Assembly: GCF_001522865.1 (NCBI RefSeq)
Contig: NZ_LOWB01000085.1
Coordinates: 1-64,000 of the forward strand
Direction of reading: 5' to 3'
DNA length: 64,000 bases
Source of the DNA: Burkholderia sp. TSV86
GTDB lineage: Bacteria; Pseudomonadota; Gammaproteobacteria; Burkholderiales; Burkholderiaceae
Shown here one piece after another: positions 9,103 to 18,487 of this stretch (its first letter is position 1; each line of letters begins with the position of its first letter). The notes below the pieces were generated by a model, which saw only the letters and a list, made by a program, of their open reading frames with translations, did no database searches and was not told the origin of the DNA. The translations under genes and the position numbers were made by a program.

Positions 9103-9131
9103 GCTGAAGCTCGTCTTCAGCCCCGTTTTTT
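9103..9131 (+). terminator. Attenuator terminator of the trpE leader
   Basis: GCTGAAG (9103-9109) and CTTCAGC (9115-9121) form a perfect 7-bp stem with loop CTCGT, followed by CCCG and six T residues (9126-9131). A competing hairpin (GCG at 9082-9084 with CGC at 9102-9104, and ACCTC at 9088-9092 with GAGGT at 9096-9100) spans the leader stop codon and shares bases with the terminator stem, so the two are mutually exclusive. The T-tract is also complementary to bases 9023-9034 of the leader. From 9136 to 9359 nothing further is recognised. Confidence 0.8.
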
Positions 9132-9359
9132 GTTTCGCTGCGCACCAAGCGCCCCGATCGTCGTCCAACCCGTTGGCTCACCGCATTCGAATGCTTGCCG
9201 TTCGTGCGTAGGGCCGATGCACGGCGTGCGATCGCCGGGCCCTCATCCACCGGTTCGTCCTCCGCTCGTCGACGATCCCAAGAGACAGTGCCCGGGTCAC
9301 GCGCAGCCCTACCCGATTCCCGGCGCGCCGCGCCGATCGTCCCGACGAAGGACCGGAAC

Positions 9360-10853
9360 ATGACTGAACTCGAATTTCAATCGCTCGCCAACGCCGGCTA
9401 CAACCGCATTCCGCTGATCGCCGAAGCGCTCGCCGACCTTGAAACGCCGTTATCGCTATACCTGAAGCTCGCGCAGCCCGAACGCGGCGGCGCGAACTCG
9501 TTCCTGCTGGAATCCGTCGTCGGCGGCGAGCGCTTCGGACGCTATTCGTTCATCGGTCTGCCCGCCCGCACGCGGTTGCGCGTGAAAAACGGCATATCGG
9601 AAGTCGTGACGGACGGGCAAGTCGTCGAAACGAACGACGGCGATCCGTTCGCATTCATCGCGGCATTCCAGAGCCGCTTCAAAGTTGCGCAGCGCGCCGG
9701 CCTGCCACGCTTTTGCGGCGGCCTCGCAGGCTATTTCGGCTACGACGCGGTGCGCTATATCGAAAAGAAGCTCGCGCACACCGCACCGCACGACGATCTC
9801 GGCCTGCCCGACATCCAGTTGTTGCTGACCGAGGAAGTCGCCGTCATCGACAACCTCGCGGGCAAGCTCTACCTGATCGTCTATGCCGACCCGGCAACGC
9901 CCGAGGCGTACACGAAGGCAAAGCACCGGCTGCGCGAGCTGAAGCAGCGGCTGCGCGCGAGCGTCGAGCCGCCCGTCACGTCGGCGAGCGTGCGCACCGA
10001 GATCTACCGCGAGTTCAAGAAGGACGACTATCTCGCCGCGGTCCGGCGTGCGAAGGAATACATCGCGGAAGGCGAACTGATGCAGATCCAGGTGGGCCAG
10101 CGCCTGTCGAAGCCGTACCGCGACAATCCGTTGTCGCTGTACCGCGCGCTGCGCTCGCTGAATCCGTCGCCGTACATGTATTACTACAACTTCGGCGATT
10201 GCCATGTGGTCGGCGCGTCGCCGGAAATTCTCGTGCGCCAGGAAAAGCGCGGCGACGACGAAATCGTCACGATCCGCCCGCTCGCGGGCACGCGCGCCCG
10301 AGGCAACACGCCCGAGCGCGACGCCGAACTCGCGACCGAGTTGCTGAACGACCCGAAGGAAATCGCCGAGCATGTGATGCTGATCGATCTGGCGCGCAAC
10401 GACATCGGCCGGATTGCGCAAATCGGCTCGGTTGCCGTCACCGACAAGATGGTGATCGAAAAGTATTCGCATGTGCAGCACATCGTCAGTTCGGTCGAGG
10501 GCAAGCTCAAACCCGGCATGACGAATTTCGACGTGCTGCGCGCGACATTCCCGGCCGGCACGCTGTCCGGCGCGCCGAAGGTGCGCGCGATGGAACTGAT
10601 CGACCAGCTCGAGCCGGTGAAGCGCGGCCTCTATGGCGGCGCGGTCGGCTATCTGTCGTTCTCGGGCGAAATGGATCTCGCGATTGCGATCCGCACCGGC
10701 CTCATCCACAACGGCAATCTATACGTGCAGGCAGCGGCGGGCGTCGTCGCGGACTCGGTGCCCGAATCCGAATGGCAGGAAACCGAGAACAAGGCGCGCG
10801 CGGTACTGCGCGCGGCCGAGCAAGTGCAAGACGGCCTCGATTCCGATTTCTGA
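9360..10853 (+). CDS. trpE: Anthranilate synthase component I
   Basis: 497 residues from the ATG at 9360. The N-terminal [17 protein letters not shown] (around residue 43) contains the LLES element that binds tryptophan for feedback inhibition; the C-terminal half is the chorismate-binding domain, including [26 protein letters not shown] and [19 protein letters not shown]. It converts chorismate plus ammonia (supplied by TrpG) to anthranilate. It is controlled by the leader/attenuator upstream. It converges, with a 20-bp gap, on a methyltransferase gene that separates it from trpG. Confidence 0.96.
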   Translation: MTELEFQSLANAGYNRIPLIAEALADLETPLSLYLKLAQPERGGANSFLLESVVGGERFGRYSFIGLPARTRLRVKNGISEVVTDGQVVETNDGDPFAFIAAFQSRFKVAQRAGLPRFCGGLAGYFGYDAVRYIEKKLAHTAPHDDLGLPDIQLLLTEEVAVIDNLAGKLYLIVYADPATPEAYTKAKHRLRELKQRLRASVEPPVTSASVRTEIYREFKKDDYLAAVRRAKEYIAEGELMQIQVGQRLSKPYRDNPLSLYRALRSLNPSPYMYYYNFGDCHVVGASPEILVRQEKRGDDEIVTIRPLAGTRARGNTPERDAELATELLNDPKEIAEHVMLIDLARNDIGRIAQIGSVAVTDKMVIEKYSHVQHIVSSVEGKLKPGMTNFDVLRATFPAGTLSGAPKVRAMELIDQLEPVKRGLYGGAVGYLSFSGEMDLAIAIRTGLIHNGNLYVQAAAGVVADSVPESEWQETENKARAVLRAAEQVQDGLDSDF

Positions 10854-10873
10854 CCGGAGATTGACCACGCGGC

Positions 10874-11692
10874 TCACAAGCGGTGTCCGATAAAGGCAGC
10901 GCGGGAAAGCCTGCCTTCGACCGACACCAGCCGGGTGGTCGCCAGGAAACGCTGCATGCGATCGAATGCCTCCTCGCCCTCGATCGCGACAAGTTGCGCG
11001 CGCCGCTTCTCGCGCGCAGCATGCCAGCGTTCGCTGAGTTTCACCACATTTGCCGTGAGATCGACTTGGTGCTCCAGTTTCAGCCCCGCTTCGGCGATCT
11101 GGCATTCATTCAAACCGACGGGCGTATATAGAAAATAACCTGGTGTACCACGCTCCACGACCTCGTCCTTGCTGACGATACCCGTAACCAACGTGGGGTC
11201 GGTATAGACGAACCGTCCGCCAGGTTTCAGCAGCCGCCGCCATTCGTTCAGCAGCGCCTGCCGATCGCGCAGATGAACGATCGAATCGACGCACAGCAAC
11301 GCATCGAAGCTGCCATCCGGAAACGGCAGCGGCTGACGCACGTCGCAGTCGACGAACTGGCTGCGATCTTGCAGCCCCTGCTCCCGCGCAAGCCGTCGCG
11401 CAGTTTGCAGGCCGTCCGGCTGAATATCGACACCCGTGACCCGGCATCCGCTCTGCTTGGCAACGAATAGCGCCGGCCCGCCTGAGCCGCTGCAAACGTC
11501 GAGCAGATGGGAATTGGCGGACAGGCCCAGCCACTGCCCAAACGCACGGAAGTCATCGGCGGTCGACCAGTCGTTCTGCCCCAGATCCTCTCCATAAGTT
11601 TCCGAGCGTACCTCCTCGATTGCCTGGACCGTGAAGCCGCCAAATGCGCGTTCGTAGAAACCGGCGTGAAGATGGGTGGGCTCGTGGGTCAT
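10874..11692 (-). CDS. Class I SAM-dependent methyltransferase in the trpE-trpG cassette
   Basis: 272 residues. The SAM-binding motif I is DVCSGSGGPALF (residues 65-76), motif II ends in VTGVDIQPDG with Asp89 for the ribose, and LLCVDSIVHLRDR and LKPGGRFVYTDP are the later Rossmann motifs typical of small-molecule methyltransferases. The N-terminal FYERAFGGF and NDWSTADDF resemble UbiE/phosphoethanolamine-type enzymes, but the substrate cannot be read. Its ATG overlaps the stop of the cysteine desulfurase gene (ATGA), so the two are translationally coupled. Third gene of a leftward three-gene operon. Substrate unknown; methylation of a sulfur-containing product is only a guess. Confidence 0.8.
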   Translation of the reverse strand: MTHEPTHLHAGFYERAFGGFTVQAIEEVRSETYGEDLGQNDWSTADDFRAFGQWLGLSANSHLLDVCSGSGGPALFVAKQSGCRVTGVDIQPDGLQTARRLAREQGLQDRSQFVDCDVRQPLPFPDGSFDALLCVDSIVHLRDRQALLNEWRRLLKPGGRFVYTDPTLVTGIVSKDEVVERGTPGYFLYTPVGLNECQIAEAGLKLEHQVDLTANVVKLSERWHAAREKRRAQLVAIEGEEAFDRMQRFLATTRLVSVEGRLSRAAFIGHRL

Positions 11693-12855
11693 CTGCGGGG
11701 CCCCTGACGAAGAGCATTGATCTTGTGGACAAGATGCTCGAGCGCCGTATCCAGCGTGGCCTCGTCGAGATCATGCGCGAAGCAGAACCGAACGGATGCC
11801 CGGGCCTGCTCGCCGCTCAGGCCGATCGCGGTAAGCACGGGCGAAGGCAGCAGTTCCGCGGAATTGCAGGCCGAGCCCGACGAAATAGCGACCTGATGCA
11901 TCCCGGATACCAGCGCCTCCGATGCGATGCCTTCGAAACGAACATTCACGACATATGGCGAGCTGCATGAGAGATCGGTGTTCAACACGGCATCCGATAC
12001 ACGTTGAAAGAGACGCTCGATGAAATAGTTCCGCAATGTCACGACTCTCGTGTGACGCTGGGCGAGCGAGGACTGCGCCATTTCGCACGCGAGACCGAAT
12101 CCGGCAATGAGCGGGGTCGGCAGTGTCCCGCTACGCAGGCGGCTCTGGCCGCCACCGTAAATAAAGGGCCGCAGCTTTGAGGCCACGCGCGTATCGACGA
12201 AAAGTGCGCCGATGCCTTTGGGCCCCTGTATCTTGTGAGCGGAAATCGACAGCATGCCGATACCGGTTTCCTTGACATTCAGCCCAATCTTTCCCGCCGA
12301 CTGAACCGCGTCTATATGCAGCCATGCGCCCGAACGGCGAGTGATCGACGCGATTTCGTCCACGGGCTGAATCGTGCCGAGTTCGGAGTTCACGTGACCG
12401 ATGCTGACAATGCGTGTGTCGGCCGACAGTCGCGCCTCGACCTCCGACGGCTGCACGCGTCCGCTGGACGTGACGCGCAGGGTGTCGACCGCGAGCCCCC
12501 GGCGCCTCAGTTCCCGGCCGACGGACAATACGGATTTGTGATCGATCGGGCAAAGCAGCGCGCCGGCAGGCGCGCGTTCATCATGCTCGAAGCTCGAGAA
12601 CAGCGCGATGTTGTTCGCCTCCGTCGCCCCCGACGTGAAGACGATCTCGTCAGCGCGCGCGCCGATCAGCAACGCGACTTGCCGGGCCGCGGTCTCGACC
12701 GCATGCTGCGCACGGCGCCCCATCGCATAGGCGGATGCGGGATTGCCGAACTCCCGCTCCATGTAAAACCGCACGATGTCGACCACTTCCGGCGAACATC
12801 GCGACGTGGCGCAGTGATCGAGATAGATCGCGTCACGGGAACTGTTGGCGTTCAC
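11689..12855 (-). CDS. Cysteine desulfurase, IscS/NifS type (PLP aminotransferase class V)
   Basis: 388 residues from a GTG at 12855 that has GGGGGAG seven bases upstream. The opening YLDHCATSRCSPEV corresponds to YLDxxATTP of IscS. SAHKIQGPKG supplies the PLP lysine (K208), GGGQSRLRSGTLP the phosphate/substrate loop, and SSGSACNSAELLPS the mobile-loop catalytic cysteine (C330). All catalytic residues of group I desulfurases are present, so it should make enzyme persulfide and alanine from cysteine. No iscU, iscA, fdx or sufE partner is adjacent, which suggests a dedicated sulfur donor for the neighbouring genes rather than general Fe-S assembly. Second gene of the cassette, 16 bp after the first. 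Confidence 0.85.
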   Translation of the reverse strand: MNANSSRDAIYLDHCATSRCSPEVVDIVRFYMEREFGNPASAYAMGRRAQHAVETAARQVALLIGARADEIVFTSGATEANNIALFSSFEHDERAPAGALLCPIDHKSVLSVGRELRRRGLAVDTLRVTSSGRVQPSEVEARLSADTRIVSIGHVNSELGTIQPVDEIASITRRSGAWLHIDAVQSAGKIGLNVKETGIGMLSISAHKIQGPKGIGALFVDTRVASKLRPFIYGGGQSRLRSGTLPTPLIAGFGLACEMAQSSLAQRHTRVVTLRNYFIERLFQRVSDAVLNTDLSCSSPYVVNVRFEGIASEALVSGMHQVAISSGSACNSAELLPSPVLTAIGLSGEQARASVRFCFAHDLDEATLDTALEHLVHKINALRQGPRR

Positions 12856-12871
12856 GACATCGCTCCCCCGC

Positions 12872-13774
12872 TCAGGATGTAATGACCTCGACGTTGACAA
12901 GCTTCGAGAAGATTTCGTCCGGCTGCATCTCGCCGCTCCCGCCTGGATCCGCGATGATGACCTTCATGCCGGTCAGCCCGTATAGGGACAGTGCGACCGA
13001 TACTCCCGTTTTGACGGGCTGAAAGCACTCGCCAGGAGCAAACATCAGGAGCAAGCGGTGCCCGCTCTTGTAAATCTCCGAGATCATCTCGGTGATCTCT
13101 CCCGCGCATCCGGTTACGCCGCAAGTAATGAGCGGTTTATAGTCGCCGTTCTCGTCGATGAGAGAAATTTCGGTTCCGGCATCTGGGCCGTCATCGAGCA
13201 CGCGGCGGTCGAGACGCCCCGCCTTGACCAGCTTGTCGGCGCTTTTCTGGAAGCGGTATTTAAGCCAGGTTTCCGGAAAAGCGATCGGGTGCTTGCGGCT
13301 GGCAAGCACATTGTCCGCGGAAAATTTCCCGCTGCGCTCAAGAGCCGCACGATACGACGCCGGGAGCCTGTCGAACTGCTCATAAAAAACGCGCCGCAGC
13401 TCGGACGCGGGGCCGCTGGAAGTCGAAACGTATTGCCAGTCATTGATGAGCAGCAGGAATCGGATCGAGTCGAAGCGCTGCTCGAACGCTTGCGCAATAC
13501 GAACGCCAAGTTCCCATGTATAGCCGGGAAATATGCCAACCCGCCGCGCAATCCTTTCGCGCATGGGCGATTCGTTTTCTTCGATTACGCCGGGTACGAG
13601 GCATCCCCGAGACTCGTCGAGGAAAAGCATGAAGTGCCCGGCCATGATAATGAGTTCCCGATTCGACGCAGCCGATATTTCCGTCTGGAGCAGGCCGAGC
13701 AGTTCCTCTTCGGATTGCACAAGGCGATGGTGATGGGAGTAGCTGGCGAGTCGGGGCTGGTCGAGAGCAGGCAT
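12872..13774 (-). CDS. Unrecognised 300-residue protein, first gene of the desulfurase cassette
   Basis: I do not recognise this family. It is 300 residues, without signal peptide or membrane helix, so probably cytosolic. The N-terminal half (residues 1-190) is mixed helix/strand with a hydrophobic strand ending LLLINDWQ (around 107-114) and GIFPGYTWELG (around 80-90). The C-terminal part (200-300) looks alpha/beta and contains all but one of its cysteines: C218 and C223 in CGVTGC, and C250 in APGEC; C58 lies in SRGCLVPG. These could be sulfur relay or metal ligands. AAGGA lies 16 bases before the ATG, farther than usual, and no alternative start is available. It leads the operon with cysteine desulfurase and methyltransferase. 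Confidence 0.7.
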   Translation of the reverse strand: MPALDQPRLASYSHHHRLVQSEEELLGLLQTEISAASNRELIIMAGHFMLFLDESRGCLVPGVIEENESPMRERIARRVGIFPGYTWELGVRIAQAFEQRFDSIRFLLLINDWQYVSTSSGPASELRRVFYEQFDRLPASYRAALERSGKFSADNVLASRKHPIAFPETWLKYRFQKSADKLVKAGRLDRRVLDDGPDAGTEISLIDENGDYKPLITCGVTGCAGEITEMISEIYKSGHRLLLMFAPGECFQPVKTGVSVALSLYGLTGMKVIIADPGGSGEMQPDEIFSKLVNVEVITS

Positions 13775-13797
13775 AGCAGTTTTGCAGATATCCTTAT

Positions 13798-13857
13798 GAC
13801 TATATTGATAAAGTAGTCTCGCCTACTCCCCATCGGGTACCTATCAAGGTTGATAGG
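13798..13857 (-). promoter_or_regulatory. Candidate operators/promoter of the desulfurase cassette
   Basis: Upstream of the cassette lies an 18-bp perfect palindrome, CCTATCAAGGTTGATAGG (13840-13857), and a second dyad with arms GACTA (13798-13802) and TAGTC (13814-13818). Both contain the core TATCAA/TTGATA. The second sits in AT-rich sequence only 24 bases from the gene start, where a promoter would be expected. The arrangement looks like a dimeric repressor or activator site; the regulator is unknown. Confidence 0.5.
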
Positions 13858-13992
13858 GAAACCGCGTTTCCGGTAGCGACTCCGCACGCTCGAGCATTGC
13901 GCATTTCGACGAACGAGGGCCGGCACCGCCCGCCGGATGCAAACCATTGCCCCCAATTCACCGCCAGGGCACGCGCGCCGCCGTTCCTTTTG

Positions 13993-14065
13993 TGCTGTTA
14001 GAATGCCGTTCATGCGACACAGCGCTCGATTCCCCTCCGTACTCCTCTTTTTTGGTTGGCGTTAA
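13993..14065 (+). promoter_or_regulatory. Possible trpG promoter with a short Trp-containing leader frame
   Basis: TGTTAGAAT (TAGAAT at 13999-14004 with the TG of an extended -10) is the best promoter match before trpG; no good -35 is seen. Just downstream, ATG at 14012 opens a 17-codon frame ending TAA at 14063-14065 with one TGG as the penultimate sense codon, followed by a TTGGC/GCCAA hairpin (14056-14074). The rest of the spacer to 14210 is GC-rich with a GGGGCG/CGCCCC dyad, but no U-tract terminator. A second leader is possible but weak. Confidence 0.3.
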
Positions 14066-14210
14066 GCCTGCCAAGTTCTTTGCACGGCCCCGCAGCGGGC
14101 GGCCCCATTTCCAGTCTGGCGAATTGGGGCGAATTTTGGGGTGGGCATCCCTTGAACGCCCCTGAATCCCAATCGAAAAATTGAGTATTTTCAAAGAATT
14201 AGGAGGAATC

Positions 14211-14801
<591 letters not shown>

Positions 14802-14819
14802 CGACGGCAGCCCGACACC

Positions 14820-15851
14820 ATGACCATCACCCCTCAGGAAGCGCTGCAGCGCACGATCGAGCACCGCGAGATCTTCCACGACGAGATGCTGCACCTGATG
14901 CGGCTCATCATGCGCGGCGACATGTCGCCCGTGATGGCGGCCGCGATCATCACCGGCCTGCGCGTGAAGAAGGAGACGATCGGCGAGATCGCCGCCGCCG
15001 CGACCGTGATGCGCGAGTTCGCGCACCATGTCGAGGTGCCTGACAACGCGCATTTCGTCGACATCGTCGGCACCGGCGGCGACGGCTCGCATACGTTCAA
15101 TATCTCGACCGCGACGATGTTCGTCGCGGCGGCAGCGGGCGCGAAGGTCGCGAAGCATGGCAATCGCGGCGTGTCGAGTAAATCCGGCAGCGCTGACGTG
15201 CTGGAGGCGCTCGGCGTCAACATCGACCTGCCGCCCGAGCAGGTGGCCGCATCGATCGCCGAGACGGGCATGGGCTTCATGTTCGCGCCGAACCATCATC
15301 CGGCGATGAAGAACATCGCGCCGGTGCGCCGCGAACTCGGCGTGCGCACAATCTTCAACATCCTCGGGCCGCTCACCAATCCGGCCGGCGCGCCCAACCA
15401 GTTGATGGGCGTGTTCCATCCGGATCTCGTCGGCATCCAGGTGCGCGTGATGCAGCGGCTTGGCGCTTCGCACGTGCTCGTCGTCTACGGCAAGGACGGG
15501 ATGGACGAGGTGTCGCTCGGCGCGGCGACGCTCGTCGGCGAACTCGTCGACGGCGACGTGCGAGAATACGAAATCCATCCGGAAGACTTCGGCCTGCAAA
15601 TGGTGTCGAACCGCACGCTGAAGGTGGAAAACGCCGACGAATCGCGCGTGATGCTGCTCGGCGCGCTGGACAACAAACCGGGCGTCGCGCGCGAGATCGT
15701 CACGCTGAACGCGGGTACCGCGCTTTACGCAGCGAACGTCGTGGACTCGATCGCGCATGGCATCGAGCTTGCGCGCGACGCCATCGCAAGCGGGCGCGCG
15801 CGCGCGAAGGTTGACGAACTGGTGCGCTTCACGCAGCAGTTCAAGCGCTGA
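14820..15851 (+). CDS. trpD: Anthranilate phosphoribosyltransferase
   Basis: 343 residues. The PRPP/anthranilate site signatures are [14 protein letters not shown] (around residue 81), [21 protein letters not shown] (around residue 108) and the NILGPLTNP motif. It transfers the phosphoribosyl group of PRPP to anthranilate. Separated from trpG by 18 bp and from trpC by 71 bp; a GC-rich dyad (GCCGGCTGCGCGCCGGC) lies in the latter gap. Confidence 0.96.
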   Translation: MTITPQEALQRTIEHREIFHDEMLHLMRLIMRGDMSPVMAAAIITGLRVKKETIGEIAAAATVMREFAHHVEVPDNAHFVDIVGTGGDGSHTFNISTATMFVAAAAGAKVAKHGNRGVSSKSGSADVLEALGVNIDLPPEQVAASIAETGMGFMFAPNHHPAMKNIAPVRRELGVRTIFNILGPLTNPAGAPNQLMGVFHPDLVGIQVRVMQRLGASHVLVVYGKDGMDEVSLGAATLVGELVDGDVREYEIHPEDFGLQMVSNRTLKVENADESRVMLLGALDNKPGVAREIVTLNAGTALYAANVVDSIAHGIELARDAIASGRARAKVDELVRFTQQFKR

Positions 15852-15922
15852 ACGCCGGGTGCCGGCTGCGCGCCGGCGCGCATCGCCCCCGTCTGAACCG
15901 ATTCAAATCAGCAGGAATACCG

Positions 15923-16708
15923 ATGAGCGATATCCTCGACAAAATCATCGCGGTAAAACGCGAAGAAATCGCCGCCGCGCAAAAAAACACGCCGCTCGAC
16001 GCGCTGAAGCAGCAAGCGTCGTCGCGCGACGCGCGCGACTTTGTCGGCGCGCTGCTCAAGCAGCATGCGGCGGGCCATGCGGCCGTCATCGCCGAGGTGA
16101 AGAAGGCGAGCCCGTCGAAAGGCGTGCTGCGCGAGCATTTCGTGCCCGCCGACATCGCCCGCTCGTATGAGCGGCACGGCGCTGCATGCCTGTCGGTGTT
16201 GACCGACGAGCAGTTTTTCCAAGGCAGCGCGCGTTACCTCGAACAAGCGCGCGCCGCGTGCAGTCTGCCCGTACTGCGCAAGGACTTCATCGTCGACGCC
16301 TACCAAGTGCTCGAAGCCCGCGCGATGGGCGCGGATGCGATCCTGCTGATCGCCGCCGCGCTCGACACGCCGCTGATGCAGGATCTCGAAGCCTATGCGC
16401 ATTCGCTCGGCTTGGCGGTGCTCGTCGAAGTGCACAATCGCGACGAGCTGCGCGAGGCGCTCACGCTGAAGACCCCGCTCGTGGGCATCAACAACCGCAA
16501 TCTGCGCACGTTCGAAACGACGATCGACACGACGATCGGAATGCTCGACGCGATCCCGGACGACCGGATCGTCGTGACCGAATCGGGCATCCTGTCGCGC
16601 GCGGACGTCGAGCGCATGGAGGCGGCAGGCGTGCACACGTTCCTCGTCGGCGAGGCGTTCATGCGTGCCGACGATCCGGGCGCGGCGCTCGCGCAGATGT
16701 TTTTCTAA
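15923..16708 (+). CDS. trpC: Indole-3-glycerol phosphate synthase
   Basis: 261 residues, monofunctional (not fused to TrpF). TIM-barrel signatures: [16 protein letters not shown] (catalytic Lys and substrate binding), [36 protein letters not shown] and [11 protein letters not shown]. It closes the indole ring of carboxyphenylamino-deoxyribulose phosphate. AGGAAT precedes the ATG. trpF, trpB and trpA are not in the window. Confidence 0.96.
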   Translation: MSDILDKIIAVKREEIAAAQKNTPLDALKQQASSRDARDFVGALLKQHAAGHAAVIAEVKKASPSKGVLREHFVPADIARSYERHGAACLSVLTDEQFFQGSARYLEQARAACSLPVLRKDFIVDAYQVLEARAMGADAILLIAAALDTPLMQDLEAYAHSLGLAVLVEVHNRDELREALTLKTPLVGINNRNLRTFETTIDTTIGMLDAIPDDRIVVTESGILSRADVERMEAAGVHTFLVGEAFMRADDPGAALAQMFF

Positions 16709-16726
16709 CCCGCGGCGTATTCGACG

Positions 16727-17368
16727 ATGGCGATCGAACAGGAAATCAAACTCGCGCTGCCCTCCGCGCAGGCCGACGCGGCACGGCGCCTGCTCGATGC
16801 GCGCGCCGGCGCGCCCGGCCGTGACATCGCGCTCGCAAACATCTATTTCGATACGCCGTCGCTCGCGCTCGCACGCGCAAAAAGCGCGCTGCGGCTTAGG
16901 CGCGCGCCGCAAGGCTGGTTGCAGACGTTCAAAACGGCCGGCACCGCCGAAGGCGGGCTGCATCGCCGGCATGAATGGGAAATGCCCGTCGCGGGCGAGG
17001 CGCTCGACCTCGACGCGCTGATCGGCGCCTGTGACGTCGCCGCCGCCGCCGACGCGCTGCGCGCCGCCGCGCCCGAACTCGTCGCGCTCTTTCGCACCGA
17101 TTTCTCGCGCACGCTCTGGCAAATCCCGCACGCGGGCGCGACGATCGAAGCCGCGCTCGATCGCGGCGAAATCGTCGCACAAGTCGGCAGCGATGCGCGG
17201 CGCGAGCCGATCTGCGAGATCGAACTCGAACTCGTCGACGGCGACGCATCGGCGCTCGTCGCGCTGGCCGACGAGCTGAGCGCCAAGTTGCCGGGCATCG
17301 CGCCGGACAACCTGAGCAAGGCGCAGCGCGGTTACCGGCTGCGCGGCGGCACGCCGCACGCCGGCTGA
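16727..17368 (+). CDS. CYTH-domain triphosphatase
   Basis: 213 residues. The diagnostic ExExK motif is at the N-terminus (E4-Q-E6-I-K8 in MAIEQEIKLAL), followed by FDTPSLALARAKSALRLRRA with the basic residues that line the triphosphate tunnel. CYTH enzymes hydrolyse inorganic triphosphate or related substrates with Mg2+. The C-terminal CHAD domain of E. coli YgiF is absent. It starts 18 bp after trpC and precedes ung by 24 bp, so all three are probably co-transcribed. Confidence 0.85.
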   Translation: MAIEQEIKLALPSAQADAARRLLDARAGAPGRDIALANIYFDTPSLALARAKSALRLRRAPQGWLQTFKTAGTAEGGLHRRHEWEMPVAGEALDLDALIGACDVAAAADALRAAAPELVALFRTDFSRTLWQIPHAGATIEAALDRGEIVAQVGSDARREPICEIELELVDGDASALVALADELSAKLPGIAPDNLSKAQRGYRLRGGTPHAG

Positions 17369-17392
17369 CGCGCCCGCTGCACCCGCCTTCTC

Positions 17393-18241
17393 ATGACTCA
17401 GCCCAAGCCCCCAACATCCCGCCCGATGCAACAGACTTCGCTGTTCGACGATCCGTCGCCCGAATCGCCCGCTTCCGCGCCCACTTCGTGCGCCGTTCCC
17501 GCAACGGCAAACGCCGCCGCCGTGCCGTCTCTCGCCGCGCAATTCGACGCGCTGCCGCCCGACTGGCGCGCGCTCGTCGAACCGTTCATCGCAAGCAGCG
17601 CGTACGAACCGCTTTGCCACTTCGTCGACGGCGAGCGCGCGGCGGGCAAGCCGGTTTATCCGACCGACGTGTTTCGCGCGCTGCGGCTTACGCGCCCGGA
17701 CGACGTGAAAGTCGTGATCCTCGGCCAGGACCCGTATCACGGTGAAGATCACGGCACGCCGCAAGCGCACGGGCTCGCATTTTCAGTGCCGCCCGGCGTG
17801 AAGCCGCCGCCGTCGCTGCGCAACATCTTCAAGGAAATCTCGTCCGACTTCGGCTATGCGATCCCCCGTCACGGCTGTCTCGATTCATGGGCCCGGCAAG
17901 GCGTGCTGCTGCTCAATACGGTGCTGACCGTCGAGCGTTCGCGCGCCGCAAGCCATGCGAAGCGCGGCTGGGAACCCTGCACCGATACACTGATCCGCGA
18001 GCTTGCGAAGCGCGATCGGCATCTCGTTTTCATGCTATGGGGCGCACACGCGCAGGCCAAGCGCGCGCTCTTCGATGCGAGCGAGCATTGCGTGCTCGAA
18101 GCGCCGCATCCGTCGCCGCTGTCCGCGCATCGCGGGTTTCTCGGCTGCCGGCATTTCGCGCTCGCGAACGCGTACCTGGAACAACACGGCCGCGCGCCGA
18201 TCGATTGGCGGCTGCCGGACGACGCTCAAACGCTCGCGTAA
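17393..18241 (+). CDS. ung: Uracil-DNA glycosylase, family 1
   Basis: 282 residues. The water-activating motif [22 protein letters not shown] (catalytic Asp) and the DNA-binding [11 protein letters not shown] loop are intact. It removes uracil from DNA. An N-terminal extension of about 50 Pro/Ala/Ser-rich residues precedes the catalytic domain; an internal ATG at 17426 would shorten it. Followed by an intrinsic terminator. Confidence 0.95.
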   Translation: MTQPKPPTSRPMQQTSLFDDPSPESPASAPTSCAVPATANAAAVPSLAAQFDALPPDWRALVEPFIASSAYEPLCHFVDGERAAGKPVYPTDVFRALRLTRPDDVKVVILGQDPYHGEDHGTPQAHGLAFSVPPGVKPPPSLRNIFKEISSDFGYAIPRHGCLDSWARQGVLLLNTVLTVERSRAASHAKRGWEPCTDTLIRELAKRDRHLVFMLWGAHAQAKRALFDASEHCVLEAPHPSPLSAHRGFLGCRHFALANAYLEQHGRAPIDWRLPDDAQTLA

Positions 18242-18403
18242 TTTCCGCGCCAGCCGCGCCGGACAGAGTGCGTTGGGCTCGGCGGCGGCCTGGCGCTCCA
18301 ACGCGCAAACGGCGGCAGACTCAAGCCGCTGCCCCGCATACAAAAAAGCGCTCGCGACGCTGGCCGGCCTCGTCTTCGCTCCCCGCTTGCGTCGATGAAA
18401 TAC

Positions 18404-18440
18404 AAACGCCGCTCTCCTTTTCCGGGCAAGCGGCGTTTTT
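18404..18440. terminator. Bidirectional terminator between ung and azoR
   Basis: AAACGCCGCT (18404-18413) and AGCGGCGTTT (18429-18438) form a 10-bp perfect stem; a T-run ends the rightward side and the A residues at the 5' arm serve the leftward transcript. It separates two converging genes. Confidence 0.8.
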
Positions 18441-18487
18441 ACATCGGAACGAATCACTGAACGGACGCGTCGCGCCCGTGCACGGCG

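Noticed and set aside
11689-12855. Housekeeping IscS of an isc operon, or DndA of DNA phosphorothioation
   Set aside because: No iscR, iscU, iscA, hscBA or fdx, and no dndB-E genes are adjacent; the neighbours are a methyltransferase and an unknown protein.
15908-17770. A minus-strand frame of 620 codons opposite trpC, the CYTH gene and ung
   Set aside because: Shadow of conserved genes; composition dominated by Arg/Ala/Val/Glu without domain features.
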